A stretch of DNA of 64,000 nucleotides from Bog-950 sp046329515 (GTDB lineage: Bacteria; Bacteroidota; Bacteroidia; Chitinophagales; LD1). The translations under genes were made by a program, and so were the position numbers. The first letter of the stretch is position 1; each line of letters begins with the position of its first letter. Of this stretch, positions 49,918 to 58,981 are shown in pieces. Location of the stretch: the NCBI GenBank assembly GCA_046329515.1, contig JAXLUM010000002.1, positions 124,001 to 188,000 on the forward strand, written 5' to 3'. The notes under the pieces are model-generated. The model was not told the origin of the DNA. It did no database searches and saw only the letters and a list, made by a program, of their open reading frames with translations.

Positions 49918-50331
49918 ATGTTTTATGTGGCTACCGCTTTATTGTTTGACAGCAATGGAAAGTTGTTGATTTACCTGCGCGATGATAAACCTGAAATTGC
50001 CTTTGCCAACCATTGGGATTTGTTTGGCGGCATAATAGAAGAAGGCGAAAAACCTGAGGAAGCTTTGGTGCGCGAAGTGCAGGAGGAATTAGGAGTAACA
50101 CTGACCGATTATAGAAAATTTAGTGAGTACGATAGTGATGATAGAATAGGTAAACCCAACCGGAAGTATGTTTACTACGCCCGTTTACCTATGCCTGTTG
50201 AAGAACTAAAGCTTTTAGAGGTTGGGCAGGCGTTAAAAGGAATTGACTTAAATGAAAGAGGCAATTATAAATTTGCCAATATACTTGCACAAATTATTGA
50301 GGACTTCGCCCTTTCGGGAATTAAGGTATAA
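49918..50331 (+). CDS. NUDIX hydrolase
   Basis: A 137-aa protein with an exact Nudix box from Gly38 to Val60 (G-x5-E-x7-R-E-V-x-E-E-x-G-V, seen as EEGEKPEEALVREVQEELGV). It hydrolyses a nucleoside diphosphate linked to another group; the substrate cannot be told. The partner gene starts two bases after its stop. The ATG was chosen because it begins the first strand (FYVATALLF). Confidence 0.92.
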   Translation: MFYVATALLFDSNGKLLIYLRDDKPEIAFANHWDLFGGIIEEGEKPEEALVREVQEELGVTLTDYRKFSEYDSDDRIGKPNRKYVYYARLPMPVEELKLLEVGQALKGIDLNERGNYKFANILAQIIEDFALSGIKV

Positions 50332-50333
50332 AC

Positions 50334-50807
50334 GTGATCAGTAAAACAGAGGAACAATTACGCTTTAAGCAATTGCTAAAAGAGCATTGCCTTGCCCTAT
50401 TGAATGAGCGCATTGCTAACATTCAAAATGCAATGAAAGAAGCACAGGAGGCTGCCAATAGTGAGGAGAAAAGCAGCGCCGGCGATAAGTATGAAACGGG
50501 CCGCGCCATGAGTCAATTGAACAAAGAAATGTATGCTGCGCAGTTGGAAGAAGCGTTAAAAGAGCTTGCGCAAATGCAGGCAGCAGATGTAAGCACCATA
50601 CGCACACAGGCGGGTATAGGCGCATTTGTAGTAACTGATAACACTACACTATTTATTGCCGCCGCCATGGGCGCAATTAAGTTACAAGGCAGCACGGTAA
50701 TGGTGCTTTCGCCAAAGGCGCCTATTGCTATTGCATTAAACGGCAAACAAAAAAATGATGCTGTTCAATTTAACGGTAAGCTAATTACCGTAAAGGAAGT
50801 GTACTAG
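50334..50807 (+). CDS. GreA/GreB-like coiled-coil protein
   Basis: 157 aa. The N-terminal helical hairpin (about 1-85, rich in K/E/A/Q with KYETGRAMSQL) and a C-terminal beta domain (VVTDNTTLFIAAAMGAI, then GSTVMVLSPKAPIAIALNG) match the layout of Gre transcript-cleavage factors, whose FKBP-like C-domain carries a similar SPxAPIAxAL motif. Whether the acidic tip residues are suitable for RNA polymerase rescue is not clear. Similar Bacteroidota proteins are, in my recollection, often mislabelled as 3-oxoacyl-ACP synthase. The start is a GTG two bases after the NUDIX stop. The end overlaps the convergent sulfatase by four bases. Confidence 0.72.
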   Translation: MISKTEEQLRFKQLLKEHCLALLNERIANIQNAMKEAQEAANSEEKSSAGDKYETGRAMSQLNKEMYAAQLEEALKELAQMQAADVSTIRTQAGIGAFVVTDNTTLFIAAAMGAIKLQGSTVMVLSPKAPIAIALNGKQKNDAVQFNGKLITVKEVY

Positions 50808-52429
50808 AAAGCAAATACGTATTTGCCTAAATCATCTTTATACACGTAGTTAACCACGCGGGGCCACAAAGGCATTACCAGTTCGCGCTCCCAATTGGAA
50901 ATATCTGTTCGCAAAGAATCTGCTAAATCAGGCCTTTCCCAGTACAGGTTATGGTGTTCAATACTATCCTGCGCAAGGTTGTATAACAGGCGTTCACCAT
51001 CGTATTCGTTTACAATCAGCTTCCAATCGCCTTTGCGTATGGCTATATTAAAATCACTGCGCCAGTATAATGCGTCGTGGGCAGGTTTAGTTATTTCGCC
51101 ATTAACGTAAGGCAGCAGGTTTACACCATCGTATTTTCTATCAGTAGGTAATTGAGCACCAATAATTGAAGCTACTGTGCTGAACACATCCAACGAAATA
51201 ACAGGGTTGTGATAAACCGTACCGGGCTTAATCTTGCCTTTCCACTCCATCATAAACGGCACCTTAATGCCGCCTTCAAAGTTGGTTAGCTTGCCACCGC
51301 GGTAAGGGGCATTATCGGTTGTGCCATTATATACTGCGCCTCCGTTATCGCTTAAAAATATGATGATGGTATTTTCAGCAAGCCCAAGGCTATCCACATG
51401 GTTTAACAGGCGGCCCACCTGGTCGTCAAGGCTTTTAATCATGGCCGCATAGGTGCGCTTAACGGGGTCCTTTATAAATGAGTATTGGTCGTAATATTTT
51501 TGCGTTACCTGCAGAGGGGCGTGCGGCGCATTGTAAGGCAGGTATAAAAAGAAAGGCTTGTTCTTGTTGCTGTCAACAAACTTTAATGCCTCATCGGTTA
51601 AAACGTTAGTAAGGTATTTATCTTCTTCCTGGCGTTCGCAACAGTTGCGTAATATGGCACAGTTACCGCAGCGGCCGGTGGCCGTTTTCCACTGGTGCTG
51701 GTCCATATAATCGCGCTTAACGTGGGTGCTTACTATACCGGGGCTGTTTTCAGGTGCATACAAGGTAAATGCTTCGTAAAAACCATATTGATAATCGAAG
51801 CCGCGATTGGTTGGTAAAGCAAAATCGGCAGCGCCTAAATGCCATTTGCCAATTACGGCAGTAGTATAGTCATAGCGCTTTAAAAATTCAGCAAGTGTAA
51901 TTTCAGAAGGCGGTAAACCCTGACGAAGACGTTCTTCAGTAGCAGGAACCTCAGTAGATTTTATAGGAGTAATAGGGCGGAAACGCGGCAGGAATTTAAA
52001 GCCGTAGTATTCTGCCATGCTCTTTAAATAGCGGTGGTTGGGTTGAAACTCGTGCCCGAAGCGCTGTTGATAGCGGCCCGTTAATAAACCGGCCCGCGAA
52101 GGGGAACACACCGGTGATGAAATGTACCCTTCAGTAAAGGTTACACCCTGTTTGCCTATGCGGTCAATATTAGGCGTAGAAATAACTTTGTTACCGTATA
52201 AGGAAATATCTGTTTGGCCCAGGTCATCAGCAAGAATGAGAATAACATTGGGGCGTTTGTATTGATCAAGGTTTTCAACTTTAGCAGACAGGTATTGTTT
52301 TTTGCTTGCTATCAGTTTTTCATCGAAGTAAATTTTGAATTTGTCGCTCTGTACCGGCTTCATCAACCAGGCTGTGCAAAACACAACGGGTAGTACAAGC
52401 ACACATAAAATCGCAGTCCTTTTTATCAT
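50804..52429 (-). CDS. sulfatase (arylsulfatase family)
   Basis: 541 aa. A hydrophobic N-terminus (signal or anchor, to about residue 22), then the S1 sulfatase core: metal-binding ILADDLG (Asp68-69), and the formylglycine signature C108-S-P-S-R-A-G-L-L-T-G-R. VIGKWHLG and later IIIFLSDNGG supply further ligands. The Cys-type signature needs a formylglycine-generating enzyme or anSME, neither of which is in the window. It removes sulfate esters from glycans or small molecules in the periplasm; the GH5 and GH20 genes nearby fit a polysaccharide-degrading lifestyle. The ATG at MIKRTA is preferred over one seven codons upstream. Confidence 0.92.
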   Translation of the reverse strand: MIKRTAILCVLVLPVVFCTAWLMKPVQSDKFKIYFDEKLIASKKQYLSAKVENLDQYKRPNVILILADDLGQTDISLYGNKVISTPNIDRIGKQGVTFTEGYISSPVCSPSRAGLLTGRYQQRFGHEFQPNHRYLKSMAEYYGFKFLPRFRPITPIKSTEVPATEERLRQGLPPSEITLAEFLKRYDYTTAVIGKWHLGAADFALPTNRGFDYQYGFYEAFTLYAPENSPGIVSTHVKRDYMDQHQWKTATGRCGNCAILRNCCERQEEDKYLTNVLTDEALKFVDSNKNKPFFLYLPYNAPHAPLQVTQKYYDQYSFIKDPVKRTYAAMIKSLDDQVGRLLNHVDSLGLAENTIIIFLSDNGGAVYNGTTDNAPYRGGKLTNFEGGIKVPFMMEWKGKIKPGTVYHNPVISLDVFSTVASIIGAQLPTDRKYDGVNLLPYVNGEITKPAHDALYWRSDFNIAIRKGDWKLIVNEYDGERLLYNLAQDSIEHHNLYWERPDLADSLRTDISNWERELVMPLWPRVVNYVYKDDLGKYVFAF

Positions 52430-52554
52430 CCTACTGCAAAATAGAAACAATTATAAAAGAGGGAAAAACGGCACTGCTGTTAATTAGAATTTCTTAAAAA
52501 GCATTTGTGTGAATTTAAGAAGGGCCTTTAACACATTAGAAATAATATAAAATA

Positions 52555-52587
52555 AAAATTCCCGGGCATTGCTGCTCCGGGAATTTT
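52555..52587 (-). terminator. terminator of the coiled-coil gene
   Basis: AATTCCCGG(AG) and (C)CCGGGAATT form a stem with A/T-rich flanks. On the minus strand the stem is followed by TTTATTTT, 19 bases after the stop of the upstream gene. Confidence 0.8.
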
Positions 52588-52605
52588 AACCGCTGAAAAA
52601 TCTGC

Positions 52606-53562
52606 CTAATTCAGCGCTAATTCATCTTTACCAATTAAGTAGCCGTTTTGGTAAACTTCTACTTTATAAGTACCGGGGTCTTTAATACCCTGGTTCCAGT
52701 AAACGGATACCTTTTTGCTGCTTTGGTCATATTCAATATCAGCTTCTTTTGTAAACTGCACTGTTTCTTCACTACCTGCTACTTTAAGCGCACCTGAACC
52801 CTGGTCGCCCATGGCTATAGTTTCGCCACGTGGGTTAATAACACGCACATACAATGGTAAAGTTCCCGGATCAATCACCTTATTCTCTCCTGTTTCAAAG
52901 CTTATTTTTAAAGCTTCCGCATTCTTTGCCTTTTTTACAGGAACCTCCTTACCATTACGGCGGTCTTTAACAGCTACTACATCTAAATTTTCAAGATGTA
53001 ACAAAGAGCCTACTTCTACTTTTTTAGAAAGACCGGCAATTTGCTCGTTCTGTTTAGAGGTAGTTTGACGTTCTGATGTTAAATCAGTATTCAACTGTTC
53101 GTTTTGCGCAGTTAACTGTTGGTTTTGCGTAGTTAAGCCATCCACTTTCTGCTGCAATTCGGCAATAGATGTTTCGTATTGCGCAATCATTGCTTTAGTG
53201 CGGGCTAGCTCAGCATTGGTTAGTTTACCTTTTGATAGCAAACCGGCAATTTGTTTTTTCTGTGCTTCAATATCTGCTTGTCTTGCATTTATTTCTTTAT
53301 CCAGTTCAGCATTTTTGCCGCGGAAATCTTCCAACTCGGCAGTTTTAGCATCCAGTGTTTTGCTTAGGTTTTTAAACTCCTGCTCTAAGCGGCTTTTCTC
53401 TGCAGTTACTTCTTTCTTCTGGCTGTTTTCAGAAGCAACAAAGTATATAGCGGTTCCGGCAATTATAAGCAGTGCAACAATAATAGCTACCCCAACTCTC
53501 TTTTCTTTACGGGTAACGTGGGCAGGCTGTTCGCCTCTTTCCATCGGTCTGTTCGTTTCCAT
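52606..53562 (-). CDS. membrane-anchored coiled-coil protein
   Basis: 318 aa. After a short charged cytosolic N-terminus there is one membrane helix (about residues 24-44, VGVAIIVALLIIAGTAIYFV), then a long coiled coil (about 50-185) with heptads and Gln/Asn-rich repeats (LTTQNQQLTAQNEQL). A C-terminal beta-sandwich domain (about 190-318) with LPLYVRVINPRGETIA and YKVEVYQNGYLIG follows. The layout suggests a spacer holding a binding domain away from the inner membrane. No enzyme motifs are seen, and the family has no known function. It is a single gene with its own terminator. Confidence 0.8.
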   Translation of the reverse strand: METNRPMERGEQPAHVTRKEKRVGVAIIVALLIIAGTAIYFVASENSQKKEVTAEKSRLEQEFKNLSKTLDAKTAELEDFRGKNAELDKEINARQADIEAQKKQIAGLLSKGKLTNAELARTKAMIAQYETSIAELQQKVDGLTTQNQQLTAQNEQLNTDLTSERQTTSKQNEQIAGLSKKVEVGSLLHLENLDVVAVKDRRNGKEVPVKKAKNAEALKISFETGENKVIDPGTLPLYVRVINPRGETIAMGDQGSGALKVAGSEETVQFTKEADIEYDQSSKKVSVYWNQGIKDPGTYKVEVYQNGYLIGKDELALN

Positions 53563-53569
53563 TTGCAAC

Positions 53570-53940
53570 AGTTTTTAGGTGATTAATTAATTCAGCTTTT
53601 TATTCCTGTATAAAAACTATACCACAGGGTTAGTGGCTGTTAAGTTGAAAACGGAGGCTTTGTAAATTTTATTATGCCCGGCATTAAAAAAGTGCTGTAA
53701 ACAACTGATTTATAGGCGTTAAATTTCAATCTGCAGAAAAAGATTTCACTAAGAAATATCCGCAGAAAATTCGCTGAGCGCGAAGTGTATTTTTTCAAAT
53801 TTAAGTATTATTTAATTTGAAAAGCACGCTTAACATGGTTTAAGTAATATATAGAGGCGGAATTGCGTTGATTGAAAGTGGAAATACTTCCCCACCGTTT
53901 TATTTTTAGCACAATGGCAGAAGTTAATAACATAAGCCGG
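53570..53940. other. gene-free interval
   Basis: About 370 bases between two divergent genes, AT-rich and without a coding frame of note. I see no clear hairpin, repeat or tRNA. It presumably holds the promoter of the coiled-coil gene, but no clean consensus was found on that strand. Confidence 0.5.
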
Positions 53941-53971
53941 TTTGCGGCCTTAGGTTGATTTTATACTTTCG
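53941..53971 (+). promoter_or_regulatory. promoter with near leaderless layout
   Basis: TTTG (53941-53944), a 19-base spacer and TACTTTCG (53964-53971) match the Bacteroidota consensus with one mismatch. The ATG follows only nine bases after the -7 box. Confidence 0.5.
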
Positions 53972-53980
53972 GAAAGAACA

Positions 53981-55240
53981 ATGAAGAAAAGCCTCCCCCT
54001 GCTATTCTGTTTCATCTGTTCCCTGGCTTATAGTAAAGACTATACGGGGAACACACTATTAGATGTACTGGGAAAAAGTGTTTACTCCCAGGAGTTTAAG
54101 CAATTCAGTGAGTTTTGGTTACTGGACAAGAAGTTGGAAAACACCCTTGGCGGTATAAAGTTGTACGCCGGTAAAACTGCCACTATTGACACCATATTAA
54201 TAGCAGGCCACGACCTGAATGTTAACGGCACCGACTATTTCATTTGCAGCTCGCAGTTGCCGTTTGGCGTTGGCCTTAATGATAAAACCGAGGACATAAG
54301 CAGTAAGCTACAGGCTACACCTTTAGCTAATGCCAATGGTTTGCTTTTTGCCGGTGAGCGCTACAGTGTTTTACTGAATAATGAGAACGGAAAAATAAGA
54401 TGGTTAAAGTTTTTTGTAAGCAGTAAGCGCACTGAAGCTGCATTAACAGAAACCCCTACAGTTACAGCCACCGAAAAGACCGAACCGTTTAAACAGTTAC
54501 AAACCAATACTGCGGCTGTTGCTTATACTGAAAATACAGTAAGTAAAAACGCCGAACTAAAACGCAGTATTGAAAAAAGTGTGTTTGAAACATCCTCCGC
54601 TTCAAATGCCATAGCAGCTAAAAGCACACCTTCGGGCAATACTACCACTACCATTAGCCGAACCGTTAACACCGAAAGCGGTAACAAAACGCGTAATGAA
54701 GATGTTAAGCGCAGTGTAGAAAAAAGCGTGTTTGAAACCACGGCACCGGTATCAGCAAAAACAACTACTGTTACAACTACAACCGTAAATGTTTCCACCT
54801 TTAAGAGGGCGATATTGGATGTTTTTAAAAGCTATAAGGAATCTGCTTTCTCCTCCATTAAAGGAAGCGACCGGGGTGCAGGAAATTTTTGGAACTATAA
54901 ATACACCTACAGCACCAAGCTGAAAATACCGGGCGAGAAGTTTAATATGCTGTATAGTTTTCCGTTTCAAACTTCGGCGCTTGATTTTGTTTCCATATTA
55001 CATGAAGGCGATAGCTTTGATGAATCGTTCAAAACCATGTATAAGGATTTTGAAAAGAAGTTGATGGAGAACTTTCCGGCAAGCGAAGGCTGGACCTCAT
55101 CCTGCATTATTAATAAGGAATCAGCCAGTTTCAGCGACCTTGAATTTAAGAATGATAAGTACGGGGCTGTTGTGTTAGACTACAGCAAAAGCCCCAAAGG
55201 AAGGCATGTGCTTTACCTGCGCTTTCTGTTATACAACTAA
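53981..55240 (+). CDS. secreted protein with duplicated KRSxEKSVFET motif
   Basis: 419 aa. A signal peptide (MKKSLPLLFCFICSLAYS) precedes an N-terminal domain (about 20-150). A low-complexity Thr/Ser/Ala/Lys linker (about 155-275) contains LKRSIEKSVFETSSA and VKRSVEKSVFETTAP about 46 residues apart. A C-terminal beta-rich domain (about 280-419) with WNYKYTYSTKLKIPGEKF follows. No family was recognised and there is no T9SS sorting domain. The duplicated motif could be a binding peptide. It is convergent with the threonine dehydrogenase gene (1-base gap). Confidence 0.7.
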   Translation: MKKSLPLLFCFICSLAYSKDYTGNTLLDVLGKSVYSQEFKQFSEFWLLDKKLENTLGGIKLYAGKTATIDTILIAGHDLNVNGTDYFICSSQLPFGVGLNDKTEDISSKLQATPLANANGLLFAGERYSVLLNNENGKIRWLKFFVSSKRTEAALTETPTVTATEKTEPFKQLQTNTAAVAYTENTVSKNAELKRSIEKSVFETSSASNAIAAKSTPSGNTTTTISRTVNTESGNKTRNEDVKRSVEKSVFETTAPVSAKTTTVTTTTVNVSTFKRAILDVFKSYKESAFSSIKGSDRGAGNFWNYKYTYSTKLKIPGEKFNMLYSFPFQTSALDFVSILHEGDSFDESFKTMYKDFEKKLMENFPASEGWTSSCIINKESASFSDLEFKNDKYGAVVLDYSKSPKGRHVLYLRFLLYN

Positions 55241-55241
55241 G

Positions 55242-56189
55242 CTACTTGGCCTTAGCCGAAATATTCTTAATCATATCGGCAGTCATTTTCTGTAAATCGT
55301 ACTCCGCCTTCCAGCCCCAATCTTTAGCAGCCACGCTATCATCAATACTTTCGGGCCAGCTTTCGGCAATAGCCTGGCGAAAATCGGGCTGGTAAGAAAC
55401 CGTAAAGTCGGGTATGTGCTTTTTAATTTCGGCAGCCAATTGTTGCGGGTTAAAACTTAAGCCCGCAAAGTTATAGCCTGAACGCACAGTAATTTTTTCC
55501 GCCGGCGCTTCCATTAATTCAATAGTGCCGCGTATAGCATCGGGCATATACATCATAGGTAATGTAGTGCCCTCCTTTAAAAAGCATTGGTATTTTTTGT
55601 TTTCTACTGCTTCAAAAAATATATCTACAGCATAATCAGTAGTGCCGCCGCCTGCTTTGGTTTTATAGCTTATTAAACCGGGGTAACGTATGCTGCGCAC
55701 ATCTAAACCACGCTTTTGAAAATACCAATCGCACCAGCGCTCGCCCGCCTGCTTGCTAATACCATAAATAGTATTGGGCTCCATAACGGTATACTGGGGG
55801 GTATTTACGCGTGGCGTGGTAGGGCCAAACACTGCTATTGTTGAAGGAAAGAATACCTTTTTCAATCCGGCATCGGTGCTTACATCCAGTATATTTCTAA
55901 GGCCCTTCATATTTATACGCCATGCCAGTTCGGGGTTCTTTTCGCCCGTTGCGGAAAGAATAGCAGCGAGGTGATAAATCTGGTTTACACCAAAGCGCTT
56001 AACGGCATCGGCCAAACCGTTTTTGTATAACACATCAAGGCGCAAATACTCGCCGCCTTCTTTCAGTTCAGCTGAAGGTTCCTTTAAATCAGAAGCTATA
56101 ACGTTTTTATAAATTTTGCGGAGGGCTAATACTAACTCAGTACCTATCTGTCCGGATGCACCGGTAACCAAAATCGTGTCGCTGTTCAT
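55242..56189 (-). CDS. L-threonine 3-dehydrogenase, epimerase-like (SDR)
   Basis: 315 aa extended short-chain dehydrogenase: nucleotide-binding GASGQIG (residues 10-16), the catalytic Tyr142 and Lys146 in TIYGISKQ, and Ser in FFPSTIAVFG. The combination GYNFAGLSFNPQQLA and ESWPESIDDSVAAKDWGW at the C-terminus is distinctive for the UDP-galactose-epimerase-like threonine dehydrogenases of Bacteroidota, which oxidise L-threonine to 2-amino-3-oxobutyrate. No kbl (glycine acetyltransferase) gene lies next to it. A sugar epimerase is less likely given that C-terminus. Confidence 0.9.
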   Translation of the reverse strand: MNSDTILVTGASGQIGTELVLALRKIYKNVIASDLKEPSAELKEGGEYLRLDVLYKNGLADAVKRFGVNQIYHLAAILSATGEKNPELAWRINMKGLRNILDVSTDAGLKKVFFPSTIAVFGPTTPRVNTPQYTVMEPNTIYGISKQAGERWCDWYFQKRGLDVRSIRYPGLISYKTKAGGGTTDYAVDIFFEAVENKKYQCFLKEGTTLPMMYMPDAIRGTIELMEAPAEKITVRSGYNFAGLSFNPQQLAAEIKKHIPDFTVSYQPDFRQAIAESWPESIDDSVAAKDWGWKAEYDLQKMTADMIKNISAKAK

Positions 56190-56335
56190 ATAGCAATGTT
56201 AAGAAGATTGGCTGAAACCAATAAACGTACCACCCAAGCTGTTAATACTCAAAGCAAAGGGTATATGAAAGCTTGTTAACCCAATAGATGCCGATTTGCT
56301 ACAATTCTTATTTTAGCCTCGTTCAATAACAGCAA

Positions 56336-58981
56336 ATGCTAAAGAGAATACTACCTCACCTGGCTGCCGTAGCCATATTCGCTATTTTAACTATTGTATT
56401 TTTTACGCCTTATTACGATGGGCAAACCTTAGGCGCAGGCGATACCACCCAGTGGAAAGCCATGGCGCACGAGGCCATTGAATGGAAAGAAAAAACCGGG
56501 GAGGACGCCCTGTGGACCAACAGCATGTTTGGCGGCATGCCCACTTTTCAAATTACGGTAGGTTACCCGGGCAACTGGGTGCATCATATAATTACCGCCC
56601 TACAAATTCCTTTTCCTGAGGCATCGGTTATTCTGTTTCTGATGTTTGTTGGCCTGTATATTTTGTTGCTGGCCTTTGGTGTTAACCCCTGGCTGGCGCT
56701 TGGTGGCGCCATGGCGTATGGGCTGGCATCGTTTAACTTAATTAGTATTGAAGCGGGCCACAACACCAAGGTTATGGCTATGGCTTTAATGGCGCCTGCC
56801 ATTGGCGGCATGGTGCTGGCCTACCGCGGCAAAATTTTATTAGGAGGCGCCTTAACGGCCTTCTTCATTTCATTGAATATTGATGCCAACCACTTTCAAA
56901 TTACGTTTTACCTACTGCTTACTATGGGCGTGCTGGGTATTTACTTTTTAGTAGAAAGCATAATTGAAAAGAAGATTGCTGAGTTTGGTAAGGCCACCGT
57001 AGTGCTTATTGCCGCAGGTATACTTGGTTTTTTACCTAACGTGGCTAACCTGTGGAGCACCTGGGAATACGGCAAGCAAACCATGCGCGGCGGCAGCAGC
57101 CCTTTGGCTGAAAAGAAGGAAGCCAGCACAGGTGGTGGTTTAGATATTAAATATGCCAGCCGCTGGAGCTACGGCCAGTTCTTTTATACAAGCTATACGT
57201 TGCGCGATAAATCAGGGAACGTTCAAAGCTTTGGGCCTGATGAAAAGGATGATGCACAGGCTTTATATGATTCATTAAATAAGGCGAAGCCGGGTGAATA
57301 CACCTTTGACAGCCAACGCAGCTGGGATGGCGAAATATTATCGTTAATGATACCTGATATTAAAGGCGGTGGCAGCGGTAATGAATTAAGTGATGATAAC
57401 CCTATTGTACAGAAATACAGCGGCGGACGCAGCGGTGACGAAATTAAAGGACTGAAAATGCAGATTGCCAGCGCCCTTTATTGGGGTCACCAGCCGTTTA
57501 CCTCAGGCCCGGTTTATTTTGGTGCGGCTATAGTGTTCCTGTTCATATTTGGCATGTTTGTGCTAAAGTCGCACATTAAGTGGGCAGCATTGGCATTAGT
57601 ATTTATTTCTATAGGACTTGCCTGCGGCCACAACTTCTTCCTGTTTAAATTATTCTTTAATACCCTTCCGCTGTTCAATAAATTCAGAACGCCATCAATG
57701 GCGCTGGTAATAGCGCAGATAGTTATGCCTTTAATTGGTCTGCTTGCGTTAAATGAAGTGCTGGATGGCAAACAAAGCCGCGAAGAGTTAACGAAGAAGC
57801 TAATGATAAGCGGCGGTATTGCGCTGGGCTTTGTATTACTATTCGGTTTACTGGGCAGCTTTATGTATTCTTTTGTTGGTGATAATGACGCCCGCATAGG
57901 AGCACAAAACCCTGAATTGGTAAACATGTTGAAAGAGCAGCGTGCCTCAATGCTACGTATGGATTCGCTACGCTCTCTGCTTTTTATTGCTGTTGTTATG
58001 GGCCTTGTATGGGCGTTTATACAGCAGAAGTTAGACAAAGGATTAATGCTTGCCGGTATTGCCCTGTTTTTAGTGCTAGATACAGGTATGGTAGCTAAAC
58101 GTTACCTGAGCACCGGTGATTTTGTGGCCAACAGCCAATACAGCCAGAACTTTGAGCCAAGTAATGCAGACCGTCAGATTATGCAGGACCAAAGTTACTA
58201 CCGCGTTTTTGACAGAACTGTTGACCCTTATAACACAGCTGCCCCTGCCTACTTCCACAAGTTGATTGGCGGTTACAGCCCTGCCAAGCTGCAGATATAC
58301 CAGGACCTTATTGAGCGCCAGTTAAGCAGTGGCAACATGAAAGTGTTTGACATGCTTAACGCCAAGTACTTTAAAATGCCCGACCAACAAGGCCGCGAAC
58401 AGGTTGGCCCAAATCCTAATGCATTGGGTAACGTTTGGTTTGTGCAGCGCCTTATGCATGTAAACACTGCAGATGAAGAAATGAATGCGTTAAGCTCGCC
58501 TGAATTTGAGCCACGCAATGTTGCCGTGGTGCATAAGGACTTTAACAGCGTAGTAAGCGATAATAATCTTGGTGCGGACAGTAGTGCAAGCATTAAACTG
58601 GATACCTACAGCCCTAATAAGCTAACGTATTCCTACAACTCAGGCACACCGCAAGTGGCAGTATTCTCTGAAATTTACTATGCCGGCAAGCATGGCTGGA
58701 AAGCATATCTTGATAACAAAGAAGCTCCGTACTTCCGTGCTAACTATGTGTTGCGCGCTATGGCTCTACCTGAAGGCAAGCATACCGTTGAATTCCGTTT
58801 TGAGCCGGAGAGCTATTATACCGGAAACAAAATTGCGTATGCAGGTTCTGCCCTGTTGTTCCTGTTTGTATTGGGTGCTTTAGGCTTTAGCGGCTATCAG
58901 CGTATGAAAGAAATTGAAGCTGAACCAAAGCCACAACCTAAAGTTGCTGCACCGCAAACCAAGCAAGTAAAAAAGAAGTGA
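56336..58981 (+). CDS. YfhO-family membrane protein
   Basis: 881 aa. The first membrane helix is followed by the family motif DTTQWKAMAHEAIEW and NSMFGGMPTFQITVGYPGNW, a periplasmic loop like that of GT-C enzymes. About a dozen membrane helices run through residue 600, then a soluble region and a last helix near 845-865, ending in a lysine-rich tail (KQVKKK). YfhO in Firmicutes is tied to glycosylation of teichoic acid; in Bacteroidota the substrate is unknown. A GT4-like gene overlaps it by four bases (GTGA), so both probably act on one glycan. Confidence 0.88.
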   Translation: MLKRILPHLAAVAIFAILTIVFFTPYYDGQTLGAGDTTQWKAMAHEAIEWKEKTGEDALWTNSMFGGMPTFQITVGYPGNWVHHIITALQIPFPEASVILFLMFVGLYILLLAFGVNPWLALGGAMAYGLASFNLISIEAGHNTKVMAMALMAPAIGGMVLAYRGKILLGGALTAFFISLNIDANHFQITFYLLLTMGVLGIYFLVESIIEKKIAEFGKATVVLIAAGILGFLPNVANLWSTWEYGKQTMRGGSSPLAEKKEASTGGGLDIKYASRWSYGQFFYTSYTLRDKSGNVQSFGPDEKDDAQALYDSLNKAKPGEYTFDSQRSWDGEILSLMIPDIKGGGSGNELSDDNPIVQKYSGGRSGDEIKGLKMQIASALYWGHQPFTSGPVYFGAAIVFLFIFGMFVLKSHIKWAALALVFISIGLACGHNFFLFKLFFNTLPLFNKFRTPSMALVIAQIVMPLIGLLALNEVLDGKQSREELTKKLMISGGIALGFVLLFGLLGSFMYSFVGDNDARIGAQNPELVNMLKEQRASMLRMDSLRSLLFIAVVMGLVWAFIQQKLDKGLMLAGIALFLVLDTGMVAKRYLSTGDFVANSQYSQNFEPSNADRQIMQDQSYYRVFDRTVDPYNTAAPAYFHKLIGGYSPAKLQIYQDLIERQLSSGNMKVFDMLNAKYFKMPDQQGREQVGPNPNALGNVWFVQRLMHVNTADEEMNALSSPEFEPRNVAVVHKDFNSVVSDNNLGADSSASIKLDTYSPNKLTYSYNSGTPQVAVFSEIYYAGKHGWKAYLDNKEAPYFRANYVLRAMALPEGKHTVEFRFEPESYYTGNKIAYAGSALLFLFVLGALGFSGYQRMKEIEAEPKPQPKVAAPQTKQVKKK

